Shown here piece by piece: positions 33,429 through 44,344 of a DNA stretch of 64,000 bases. Made by a program: the position numbers and the translations under genes. The stretch is from Sporothrix humicola. Lineage: Eukaryota; Ascomycota; Sordariomycetes; Ophiostomatales; Ophiostomataceae. Where the stretch lies: the NCBI GenBank assembly GCA_021396245.1, contig WNYE01000003.1:248001-312000 (forward strand), read 5' to 3'. The notes under the pieces are model-generated. The model did no database searches. It had not been told where the DNA came from and saw only the letters and a list, made by a program, of their open reading frames with translations. How positions within the stretch are numbered: position 1 is the first letter of the stretch; each line of letters starts with the position of its first letter.

Positions 33429-36400
33429 GGTGGCAATGCCGGTCGACAAGGTCGGATGAGTTGTCGATGGCGCCGGAACGGGATACGTGTATCGGGCTAT
33501 TGAGATGCTTTTATTGAGATTTAAGAGGCGTTGAACAGAATCCGATGTTTGTGAGAGGGGGGCGCGTGAGAAAGGGAGGATGGCGAGAAGGAATTAGGTT
33601 AGGGCTGTGCTCACTGCCCTTTGTGGTCGGTGGCGAGGTTGGGGAGAGGTGGTGAGACGAGCACGATAGCTTGTGCGATTGGGAACTGAATCCTGTGCTT
33701 TGTTTCTTCGAATGCGTTTTTCTGATTTGCGTTTTAGTTTTGGAGGGTTGTCGCAGGCACGTTTTCCGCGTGGCAGTTTCGTTGTCGTCGAGTAGTATTG
33801 GCTGGGCTGATTGTGCCTCCCTGTCCGTTGGTCTAAAACGCTGTGTCCACAAGGTAAGATACAGCTTCTGTGGTGTATGGCGCAGTCTGTGTAGAAGGAA
33901 AAATCGGGCGCGACGGGGAACGAGATGTCTCCGTAAATTTTCATAAAGATGTGAAGTCGGAAAAGTCAAGAGCGTAGAAAATAAAACTAAAAAACGAGAT
34001 ACTAGAATAAAGGAAGGACCGACCGACCGTCCGTCAGGGTGGGGAAGGCACGAGGGAGGGGCGCTGGCGGCAAAAGGATCTCTGAATATACTAAAAAGTT
34101 GGCAAGTAATACGTCGTTCTCGGTCAAGAAAGCGCGAAGGCGAGAAAATGGGCAACCGGGAAAGCACAAATTGAAAGCCGGCCCTGGAAATGTTTTTTTT
34201 TTTTTTGACAAGGCAAGAGCGACTCGAGGGTCCAGGTCTAGAAGAACATTAAAAAAGAGAACTGGAGACAAAAGAAAAAAGGCAGTTTCGGTCGCGCCTT
34301 GCCCACTTGGCAGAAGAAAAAAAGCATTGGGGTTCGAAGTACGACATACGAGTACGGGAGGTACATACGAATACGCTGTGAACAGACCGAGGGTCCTGGT
34401 ATCGATTCAATTATGTCACATGTGCTGCCTGGATAGAGCGGACCGTGGTCTGGGTCTTTCCTTTTACAAAGTGCTCCTATATCTGGTCCGTTCTTTCTTT
34501 ACAACATGCTCTTATCCGAGAGAGTTTGTTCTTTCCTGGGTCGCGCCTTCTTTCACTTTCGATGCCTATTCTCCAAGGCTGGCTTGCATAATGCCCAACT
34601 CCCGCGCGCGATCCAGGAATGGCAGTCGCCTGCCCATAGCTGTGGAAATACCCCATCCTTTCAGGAGCCTACATAAATGACTACCTTCCCCTCAATATAA
34701 ATTGAATAGGGGTTTGATTGTCTCGTAGGCGGCTCCTCGTTCTTTTGCACGCTCTGGATCAGCACTGGATCGCTGCCTGTTCACACGCTCTTCTTTGCTT
34801 TTCTTTTTGTTTCGGGCAGTTGCAGGCTGACGCTGCCAAAAAATCAGTCGGGAAGCAGATCTCTCCGTGACCCCGTATGGCGGGGCACTAACAGGACTGT
34901 GCACGTGACCATATACAAAAAAATCTCCGATCGCGATAGCCTCGAGTCTGGAGCGTGGAGTTGCATTTCAATGTTCTCCCAGTCTTGATTCCCTTCCACT
35001 AAACCTCTGTAAACGCGTACTCCGCGGCCTATGAGTGGCTCCACCACGGAAGAAGACGTGAGACTCCAAATATCTCTACACAACTGAAATTTGGCTCGTT
35101 TTTGCTGAAAACAGAAAGAAAAACGCATCAAAATCAGCGAAACAATGGTCAAAAAGACAGAAAAAAAGACGATAATAAAGCATAAATCGAAGCCAATGAT
35201 CGATATTGTTTAAATTTTATTTATTTTTTGACGTATTGAGCAGTTGAATCGATTTTTTGGTGTGAATTTTTGGGAGTCTCACGTCTTCTTCCGTGGTGGA
35301 GAGTGGCTCGGTACCAGCTTCTATTGACTTCCAGCGCATCTGTGCCATCTGATAATTTTGTTTTTGAGACGATTTGAACTGGCATTTTTGCAGCGTGTTT
35401 TGCATGTTTTACTGGTTCTGCCGGTTTTTGGACGTTTTGTTTGAAAAGGAGTACGTATGCGTGTGTTGACAGACGTATTGAATTACTACCCCTGCGTCGC
35501 TCTTCCTTTCCGTCTCCTTTCCTCCCGCCGCGAAGGGTAGGTAGGGTATGCGTCTTACTTCTCTCTCACAACTCTACATAGTACACATTCTTTGTTCTTC
35601 TCTTTTCTTCTGCCCCTTTTTCTTGATCGTTATGTCGCCGTGGCTTGGCTTTGCTGTTCTCGCTTTTTAAATTGAACGAAATAAAAATAAAACGAAAATG
35701 TTCCGAGAGCCTGACGTCTGACGACTGGGAGACTTTTTCGGATGTACTTCCGGGGGGAATCCCCGCCTTGTTTGGCAAGCTTATTGGTGTTGTCTGCTAT
35801 TCTTACTTTCCATCTTACTTTGTGCATCTCGCTCTCCATTTTTGTCCCTCGTTTCTCTTCATCTCCCCTCAGGCAACACTCGCTTGCACCAGACCCTCTT
35901 GGTCTTGGCGGCTGCTTCAGTTTGCCCGCCCGGCAGGCAGAATGGCGTCAGCAAGTTGTCGAGAGTCATCAATTTCCTTGTCGTAAGGCTGGGGAAATTA
36001 AGCGGAATTGCTTCTGGTCTTGAACGGGATTCGAAACTATGAGAACGACAAGAGCCTGTGAAGAAGACAACTCAATTCCTGTCCGTCAGTGATAGCGTGT
36101 GACACATTGGCCGAATCCCATCTTGCGTGAATGTGAACTGAAAAAGTACAGGGTTGGTTCACAGCGGTTTGGACGACGAAAAAGACAACTTATTGCGATG
36201 GACAAGGGCCGCGTGCATGGCTTCAGGCCTGGCTCGTCTGCCGTCCTAAAAAGCTGACGCCAGCTGGAGCGCCGAATTCTCGGTCGAGCGTCAATTGGCG
36301 ATCCCCGATGGTCGAGTTTTGAGTTTAAGCGGCACGCGAAGCACCGACTTTCGTGGGATATGCCGATTTTTATCTTTGAGGAGGGCTGAACATATCACCG

Positions 36401-37396
36401 CGTGTCGTCCCTTCGGCATGTGTTTACGGCAATGTAGTCTTATCTTCTATCGTTAATATAAAACGATTGGACTATTGCTCTTTCTTGAAAGTTTATTTGC
36501 AGATAATTTTTGTTTAAAAAAGAATCAAAATCGAGCGAAATATGTATACATATAAAGCTATAAAAGAAAAGGAAACAACGAGTAAAAAAAACAGATGAAA
36601 AGATTAATATATAATATAAATAAGTGCCGAAAACCCCAAGTTTCACAAGAAAAAGGAACGTATTGATCCTAACAAGATTATAAACACAGCCCTTTCTAAA
36701 CAAGAAGATGTCGCGAGATATTTCCCACACTCATACATCGTACATTATTGTAATGCGACATATAAAAGTCAAGGACCGGCGATGACCCAGCCTGAAGGGA
36801 TCACAAAATTATCATGTCAAATCACTTATTCAATTATTTGGCAATATAATACTTCGTTTCATCTTTGATTATCAAATTCAAGAATCCTGACGAGGCTCCG
36901 GGCCTTGCTGCCACATGTATCTAAAAAAAGAATGGCAAGTTCCGTCACACAAGGCGCATCTTCAACTTGGACAAGGCTTGAACAACCATCCGGAGTATGA
37001 AGGTCCGCCCTGGCTAATTTATCCCTGTACACGAGCTTCAAATGCAGCTACTGGGTGAGTACGCCGTATGTGGTTGAAGTGTGGTCTTGTGTGCCCCTTC
37101 CTTGAAGACAGTGACTGCCATGCGATAGTGGGTCGCGGTGCCCAACGCTCCAGCCAATACCAGCAGCCCTTTTTCAATTACTTGTGCCTGGGCACTGAAA
37201 TCGGCAGGGACGACCTGGGGACAGCCGGGGCCGACAGCGGAACCCCGCTAAATTTTGCAATACGCCATTGGAAAGGCAAAACTCGAAAAAAAGTTCAAAA
37301 TACTAAAAAAATAGAGGAAGGAGTCACCGGCTTGCCTTCCCTCACGTCACCAATTCTCGTGTTTACGGCCATTGACTATTGCACACAACCGCAACC
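33429..37396. other. 4 kb divergent intergenic region, transcription factor / LYS4
   Basis: Long non-coding region holding the promoters of both flanking genes. It is locally AT-rich (36430-36860) and contains a 261 bp inverted-repeat element (separate entry). ORFs here have no coding signature. No tRNA is found; an apparent B-box-like stretch near 36030 lacks a foldable arm. Confidence 0.4.
35040..35300. mobile_element. candidate miniature inverted-repeat transposable element (MITE)
   Basis: Two perfect 28-bp terminal inverted repeats lie at 35040-35067 and 35273-35300, starting TCCACCACGGAAG on the left and ending CTTCCGTGGTGGA on the right. They are separated by about 205 bp of AT-rich sequence with no coding capacity. 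The element is flanked by a direct repeat GAGTGGC(T) at 35033-35039/40 and 35301-35307/8, as expected for a target-site duplication of 7-8 bp. An 8-bp duplication would suggest a hAT-type mobiliser, though the terminal bases are not a classic hAT end. Only one copy is seen in this window, so mobility is inferred from structure alone. Confidence 0.6.
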
Positions 37397-39870
37397 ATGC
37401 TTCCTGTAAGTTTTGTGAAATCATTTTCCTCTCCAATACATGCTGTTCTGACCCGTGTGAACAGAGAATACGGTTCTCGTCAGCAGCTGCCGGCGCCGCC
37501 TGCAGCACATCTCTTCGCACCGCCCGGTTATCTGGATTTTCCGCCTCGACGACTTCCTCCTCCTCCTCCTCTTTCTCTCTCCGTCCTCTGTCAACACCCC
37601 GTGCTCGCCTCAACACTTTCTCTACCAGCGCGCGGGCACTCCAGGCCACTCCTGCATCCACCGAAGCAGCCGCCAGTGCCATCCCCGCAACGCCCCAGAC
37701 CCTCACCGAGAAGATTGTGCAGCGCTACTCGATTGGCCTCCCTGCCGGCAAGAAGGTCAAGTCGGGCGACTATGTCACTCTCCAGCCGCACCACTGCATG
37801 ACCCACGACAACTCATGGCCCGTCGCCCTCAAGTTCATGTCCATTGGCGCCTCGGAGATCCACGACAACCGTCAGGTCGTCTGTACAATTGACCACGATG
37901 TCCAGAACAAGAGCGAGAGCAACCTCAAGAAGTACCGCCAGATCCAGGAGTTTGCCAAGACACACGGTATCGACTTCTACCCGCCCGGCCGTGGCATTGG
38001 CCACCAGGTCATGGTTGAGGAGGGTTACGCCTGGCCCGGCACGATGACCGTCGCCTCGGACAGCCACAGCAACATGTACGGCGGTGTGGGCTGCCTGGGC
38101 ACGGCCATGGTGCGTACGGATGCTGCCAGTATCTGGGCCACGGGCCGTACCTGGTGGCAGATTCCGCCCATCACCAAGGTCACGCTGACGGGCCTGCTGC
38201 CGGCTGGTGTGACTGGCAAGGACGTGATTGTGGCTCTCTGCGGTCTGTTCAACAAGGACGACGTGCTGAACCACGCCATTGAGTTTACCGGCACCGAGCA
38301 GACTCTGGAGAGCATCCCGGTCGACGACCGCCTGACCATTGCCAACATGACCACCGAGTGGGGTGCCCTGACCGGCCTGTTCCCGATCGACTCGGTGCTC
38401 GAGCGCTGGATGCGCGCCAAGGCCACGACCAACGCCGTTATGCAGAACAGCGACCCCAACCACACCCCCAACGCCCGCTTCACCCACGAGAACATTGACA
38501 ACCTGGTGCAGAACCAGCTGCGCGCCGACCCGGGCGCCAAGTACACCAAGTCGCTGTACCTCAACCTTTCTACTCTGTCTCCCTTCGTCGCTGGTCCCAA
38601 CTCGGTCAAGATTGCCACGCCCGTCAAGGACCTTGAGGCCCAGAACATCAAGGTCAACCGTGCCTACCTTGTCTCGTGCACCAACTCGCGCGCCTCAGAT
38701 ATTGCTGCCGCCGCCCAGGTCTTCCGCAACGCCACCGTGGAGGGCCAGCCTACGCCCAAGATTGCCGAGGACGTCAACTTTTACATTGCCGCCGCATCGA
38801 TCCCCGAGCAGAAGATTGCCGAGGAGACGGGCGACTGGCAGATTCTGCTGGATGCCGGTGCACAAGCGCTGCCTGCTTCCTGCGGACCTTGTATCGGTCT
38901 TGGCACCGGTCTGCTGGAGCCCGGCGAGGTCGGCATCAGCGCCAGCAACCGCAACTTCAAGGGCCGCATGGGCTCGACGGACGCCAAGGCGTACCTGGCC
39001 AGCCCCGAGGTCGTTGCCGCCAGTGCACTGAGCGGCTACATCTCAGGCCCTGGTGTCTACCAGAAGCCCGAGGGTGTCGAGAAGGTCATTATCGGCGAGG
39101 GCAACGGCAACTTTGAGCAGGACCGTGCGCTGTCGATTGAGGATGCGCTCGACAAGCTGCTGGCCGAGGCCGAGACGCTGGTCAAGGGCGCCGAGAAGGA
39201 GTTTTTCCCGTCCGAGACCACGTCGGCCTCTGTTATCGAGAAGGCTGCCGCCGATATCGACGCTGCCGAGGGCGAGTCCCTGACCGAGATTTTGGAGGGC
39301 TTCCCCGAGCGCGTCGAGGGCGAGATTGTCTTTTGCGACGCCGACAACATCAACACCGACGGTATCTACCCGGGAAAGTACACCTACCAGGACAACGTTT
39401 CGACCGAGACCATGGCCGAGGTGTGCATGGAGAACTACGACAAGGAGTTCCGCAACATTGCCAAGTCGGGCGACATTCTGGTGTCGGGCTTCAACTTTGG
39501 CTGCGGCTCGTCCCGCGAGCAGGCCGCCACCGCCATCCTGGCCAAGAAGATCCCCATGGTCGTGTCCGGCAGCTTCGGCAACATCTTTAGCCGCAACAGC
39601 ATCAACAACGCGCTGATGGGCCTCGAGGTCCCGCGCCTGGTCGAGCGTCTGCGCGAGGCCTTCAAGTCCGAGTCGGGCGATGCGCCCGTGCTGACCCGCC
39701 GCACAGGCTGGTCGCTGGTGTGGGATGTGCGCCGCAGCAAGGTGACCGTGACCGAGGGTCCTGGCGGCGAGACGTGGAGCCAGCCCGTCGGCGAGCTGCC
39801 GCCCAACGTGCAGGAGATTATTGCACGTGGTGGTCTGGAGAAGTGGGTGAAGAGCCAGATTGCTGCATAA
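37397..39870 (+). CDS. LYS4: homoaconitase, mitochondrial
   Basis: Hydrates cis-homoaconitate to homoisocitrate in the fungal alpha-aminoadipate route to lysine, in mitochondria. Exons 37397-37405 (9 nt, MLP) and 37465-39870; 59-nt intron starting GTAAGT; product 804 residues. Residues 1 to about 60 are a Ser/Arg-rich presequence. The [4Fe-4S] cysteines are at 408 (SCTNSRASD) and at 476 and 479 (CGPCIGLGTG). Substrate and fold blocks are intact: HHCMTHDNSWPVALKF, VASDSHSNMYGGVG, NRNFKGRMGS and the swivel domain with FNFGCGSSREQAATA. Sequence and size match LYS4-type homoaconitase, not citric-cycle aconitase. The first exon is required because the frame upstream of 37465 has no other good start. 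Confidence 0.95.
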
Positions 39871-40116
39871 GGGGGCCTGTGAAGTGAGAAGAAAAATAAA
39901 CTCATAAACAACCAAAAAAAACTATTGGGAGGATTGCATAAAAGATATCAGTTTGATTTTGTTTGAATATTTGTTTTGTTTATTTGGTTCAAAAAGGGGG
40001 ACACCAAAAGGGCGGGGTATATGAGTTCTATGTGGTCTATGTACATTTCAAGAACATAAAAGAGAAACAAAATAAAAACAAGTAAACTTTAAACGCTCAA
40101 TATCAATCGTAGAGGA

Positions 40117-41787
40117 TCATGATTGCTGCTCAACTGGTTGCTTCTCATCAGCTGAGACCGAAGTCTCTTCTGCGGCCGTTAAAGGCTCTGCTCCTTCGGT
40201 TGGCTCTGCTTCGGTAACTGCTGGAGCTTGCACTTTCGGCGCAGGCATCTGAGACCGCCGCTTTTGCTTCTGCACGACTCGCCTGTGCCGTGAGCTGCGT
40301 AAATGCTGCTTCCATTGGCTCTCTGTCTGAACCGTCACATTGCAGATGTTGCATGTCTGCTGTTGTGCTGCCATCGTCTCGGGCGTATCGTTGAGAGTTC
40401 CGCGGCTGGCAGCAATCGTCGCCGTGAGTACCTTGCGAGCAGTCTCTGACACCTCGACAGGAGCCGGGAGAGCCTGGAAGCCTTCTGCTAAAAACCTTTC
40501 TGCCAGGCGGACGCCTGTCTCGGCCACATTTTGCTGCCACTGGGACTTGTCCGTACTGTCGAGCAAGTAGAGATGGTCGAGGGCGCGCACATCTTCAAGG
40601 TACGGGATCGTCTTGTGCTTTATCCATTTTAGTTGATAACGAGCATAGCGTCTGGTGCCGAACTTGATGCCGTCAAGGCCAGCTTCCCGGAGTTTTGGAA
40701 TGTCTGGCTTCGCTGTATCGTCGGTGTCGGCGGATGTAGCAGTCTCTTGACTGGCTTGTGCCCTCTGTGCCATAACGTAGGGCTCCATCTCTTTGTAGCC
40801 GATGGACTGCCAGATGCCTCTTGTGCGGTCAACAGGCACACCGCGTGCTTCGCTTTCTTGTAGCATGTCGTACATTTCGTTGGTCTCATCTTCCAGCCCT
40901 CGCTCGATCATGGTATCGATGCGCGAATCAAGGCGTGCGTTGAGTATGTCGGGTTTGGCGTACACCCACAGCATAAGAGTCTGCCACGGCTTTCCTTCAG
41001 CTGCTGCCGCCACTGCATCCTTTCTCTCCTTCTCCCTTTCTTCTCGCCGTTTTCGCTGCTCGGCATAAATGTCCGATGCTCGGCGGCCTGTTGTCAGATA
41101 AATCTCGAGCGATCGCCGGATCTTGCGCCGGTCGTTGGGGTGCCAGCGTGCGGCCATGACGGGGTCGACCTTTGTGAGTTCGGCCAACAGGACCTCCACA
41201 GACTCATTGAGAATCGGGAACTGTATGCTGTTGTCCTTTAGGGTATCGTCGTTTGCATCCATGGCTTCCTCTCCAACTTTGTCGTCCTCTCCTTCGGCGA
41301 CTCCTTCGACGAGATGGTCTTCAAAAAGCAGGCCGTCGGTGTAATATTGGGAGCCTCCAACAACAATCGGAAGCCGTCCCCGGCTGCGGATCTCCCGAAT
41401 GATCTGTGAGGCTTCGCGCTTGAAACGGTCCACATGCCATGTCGGCTCATGCAGACCGATGGTACCGAGCAGGTGGTGCGGTATGCCCCGCTGCTCCTCG
41501 ACCGATATCTTGTTGGTCGTCACCGGCAAACCGCGATACATTTGCATCGCATCGGCGTTGATGATCTCGCCATTAAACCGACATGCCAACTCAACGGCGA
41601 GCTACGCAGGTTAGCATGCGAATTGTTTTATATGATTTTGGACCAAACCACTTACATCTGATTTTCCTGTGCCTGTCGAGCCGAGGACGACGACCAATGG
41701 CTCTTTTGGGCGTGTCATTTCTGGTGTTGTCATGGCCAGTGCATGTCGTACAGACTGGCGGAAGCGGTGCACGAGACTGCCTCTCAT
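40117..41787 (-). CDS. MOD5: tRNA dimethylallyltransferase (isopentenyltransferase)
   Basis: Adds an isopentenyl group from DMAPP to A37 of tRNAs reading UNN codons. Exons (minus): 41787-41656 and 41601-40117; 54-nt intron with branch GCTAAC; product 538 residues. The P-loop GSTGTGKSD (from residue 36) is at the exon 1 end. NGEIINADAMQMYRGLPVTTNK and GIPHHLLGTI are the substrate-binding blocks, and VVGGSQYY follows. A C-terminal C2H2 finger at about 461-485 (CNICNVTV..WKQHLRSSRHRR) is shared with eukaryotic family members, followed by a basic then Glu-rich tail. Three in-frame ATGs occur at 41787, 41733 and 41718. The first adds MRGSLVHRFRQSVRHALA, an Arg/His-rich amphipathic stretch that looks like a mitochondrial presequence. 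Yeast MOD5 makes mitochondrial and cytosolic/nuclear forms from alternative ATGs. Confidence 0.94.
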
Positions 41788-42644
41788 GGGCAAAAATGAT
41801 TAAAAATTGCACAACACGCAAGGCTGTGTCTCGACATGGGTCTGGGATGTCGAAATTCGTGATGGTGGGTGAGAACCTTGTCACTTGTCAGAGCTGTCAG
41901 AGCCTTGCCTGATTTTGCCATTTCGAGATATGCACGTGAGAAAGACCGTGTAACTGAATATTCGCAACGAGCATTATGGGATCGAAAATGTGGAGAATTA
42001 AAGTATTGCCCTAGTCCATATCGGGAAGTCGCGTCGAAGCTTGGGGCTCAGGGGCTTTTCGTTGGACGGGGCAAAGAACAGCGACAAATTGACCAGGGTG
42101 TGTCACGTGCAGCTCCACACAACTGCAAGGAGGCCACATTGCTGTTGGCTTTTGGGTTTTAGGTGCAGGGGGTTGGGGGCAAGGCCAGGCCAATTGAAGC
42201 CAGATCACTCGCAGCTTGTGCGCGTGTGCGCTGGAGCTATCGCGCTACTGGGGGTTTCTGGGAGGGTTTTTTCTCCCATATTCCACCAGCTTCAGTGCAC
42301 CCCTTTTCTGTCGACTTTCTGTCGTGTCCTTTCGATCCTCCACTCAATTCGCATCCACTCTGTGAACACCTCTCCATTTTCCCCTTTCCCTTCCTTTCCC
42401 TTCTCTTCTTCCCTTTTGCTCTTCTTTCTTGTGCATCCCATCCCCCCTTTTCTTGTCTAATTGTTTAATAGGAGAAAGGGCGAGCTGCAAACCGGCCGAC
42501 TCTTTTTTTCCTTCTTTTTTCTCTTCTTCGTTCCTTTCTTTTCTTGTGCCGTTTTCCTCTTTTTTCGTCCACTCCTTTCCACCAACCCGTTTTCTTTCTC
42601 GACAAACGCCATTCCAGGGCCGTTATCGATACAATACCGTCAAG
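41788..42644. other. divergent promoter region MOD5 / SEC61
   Basis: 857 bases between divergent genes. The 350 bases before the SEC61 ATG are strongly pyrimidine-rich, a common leader pattern for highly expressed fungal genes. No repeat or RNA gene is recognised. Confidence 0.4.
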
Positions 42645-44344
42645 ATGAGCAGCTGTAAGTGTTTGGAGATGCCGCGAGGTATTGTGGGCGATGGCAATGG
42701 ATAGGGCGCATCTCGTGATGACCTGGCTATGGTTTTGCGATTTCGCGATCTCGCGATGCTCGATTTGACCTTGATGTCAACCGATCTCGAATCTCGAAAG
42801 CCTCATTTCGTCGCATAACGAAGCTTGTCGCGTCGTGCGCCATTATCCACCATTAACCCTCGAATGTCCATATTCGCGTCTTTCTTGTCCCAGAGCTCGG
42901 GCTAACCATCTTCTCCTCCCATCCAGTACGATTCCTCGACCTCGTCAAGCCGTTCGTGCCGTTCCTCCCTGAGGTCCAGCAGCCGGAGACCAAGATCCCC
43001 TTCAACCAGAAGCTCATGTGGACGGGCCTGACGCTCCTCGTCTTCCTGATCATGAGCCAGATGCCCCTGTACGGCATTGTCTCGTCCGACACGTCCGACC
43101 CGCTGTACTGGCTGCGCATGATGATGGCCTCGAACCGTGGTACTCTGATGGAGCTGGGTATCACCCCCATCATCTCTTCGGGCATGGTCTTCCAGCTGCT
43201 TGCCGGCACCCACATGATCGATGTCAACCTCGACTTCAAGTCGGACCGTGAGCTTTACCAGAGCGCACAGAAGCTGTTTGCCGTCATCCTGTCCATTGGC
43301 ACTGCCACCGTCTACGTGTTCACCGGTCTCTACGGCCCTCCCTCGGAGCTCGGCGCCGGCATTGTCTGCCTGCTGATCCTCCAGCTGGTCACCGCCGGCA
43401 TGATTGTCATTCTCCTCGACGAGCTGCTGCAGAAGGGCTACGGCCTGGGCAGCGGTATCTCGCTGTTCATTGCCACCAACATTTGCGAGTCCATCATGTG
43501 GAAGGCTTTCTCGCCCACCAGCATCAACACCGGCCGTGGCCCCGAGTACGAGGGCGCCGTCATTGCCCTGTTCCACCTGCTGCTCACCTGGCCTAACAAG
43601 CAGCGTGCGCTCCAGGAGGCCTTCTACCGCCAGAACCTGCCCAACGTCATGAACCTGCTGGCCACCCTCGCCATCTTTGCCGCTGTCATCTACCTGCAGG
43701 GCTTCCGCGTCGAGATCCCCGTCAAGTCCTCGCGCCAGCGTGGTGCTCGTGGCTCGTACCCCATCCGTCTCTTCTACACCTCCAACATGCCCATCATGCT
43801 GCAGTCCGCCCTCTCGTCCAACATCTTCCTCATCTCGCAGATGCTGTACTCGCGCTTCTCGGAGAACCTCCTCGTCCAGCTTTTCGGTGTCTGGGAGGCC
43901 AAGGACGGCACCGCCCAGCTCTCGGCCACCTCGGGTCTGGTCTACTACATGTCGCCCCCGCTCAACTTCAAGGACGCGCTCCTCGACCCCATCCACACCG
44001 TCGTGTACATTGCGTACATGCTGACTGCCTGCGCCATCTTCTCCAAGACCTGGATTGAGGTCTCCGGCTCCAGCCCCCGCGACGTTGCCAAGCAGCTCAA
44101 GGACCAAGGCCTCGTCATGGCCGGTCACCGTGACCAGAGCATGTACAAGGAGCTCAAGCGCATTATCCCCACTGCCGCCGCTTTCGGTGGTGCCTGCATT
44201 GGTGCTCTGTCCGTTGCCAGCGACCTGATGGGCGCTCTTGGCTCGGGTACCGGTACCCTGCTTGCCGTCACGATCATCTACGGTTACTTTGAGATTGCCG
44301 CCAAGGAGGGCGACCTGTCGGGCATGGGCGCTGTCATGGGTTAA
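42645..44344 (+). CDS. SEC61: protein transport protein SEC61 subunit alpha
   Basis: Pore subunit of the ER translocon. Exons 42645-42654 (10 nt, MSS plus one base) and 42927-44344; 272-nt intron starting GTAAGT with branch GCTAACC and acceptor ATCCAG; product 475 residues, the usual length. After splicing the start reads MSSLRFLDLVKPFVPFLPEV, the family N-terminus. Ten membrane spans are visible. Seen family blocks: SQMPLYGI (plug region), GITPIISSGMVFQLLAG, GYGLGSGISLFIATNICE, the cytosolic loop FRVEIPVKSSRQRGARGSYPIRLFYTSN-type sequence with ribosome-contact residues, and IIYGYFEIAAKEG near the C-terminus. The intron contains several TCGCGAT repeats at about 42735-42760 of unknown meaning. 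Confidence 0.96.

Noticed and set aside
34844..35152. 102-codon minus-strand frame overlapping the left arm of the inverted-repeat element
   Set aside because: It looked briefly like a protein fragment, but it crosses the element border, has no recognisable domain and no coding-like third-position bias.
36001..36060. B-box-like GTTTCGAATCCC on the minus strand, a possible tRNA
   Set aside because: The flanking bases cannot form a T stem and no A box or acceptor stem is found.
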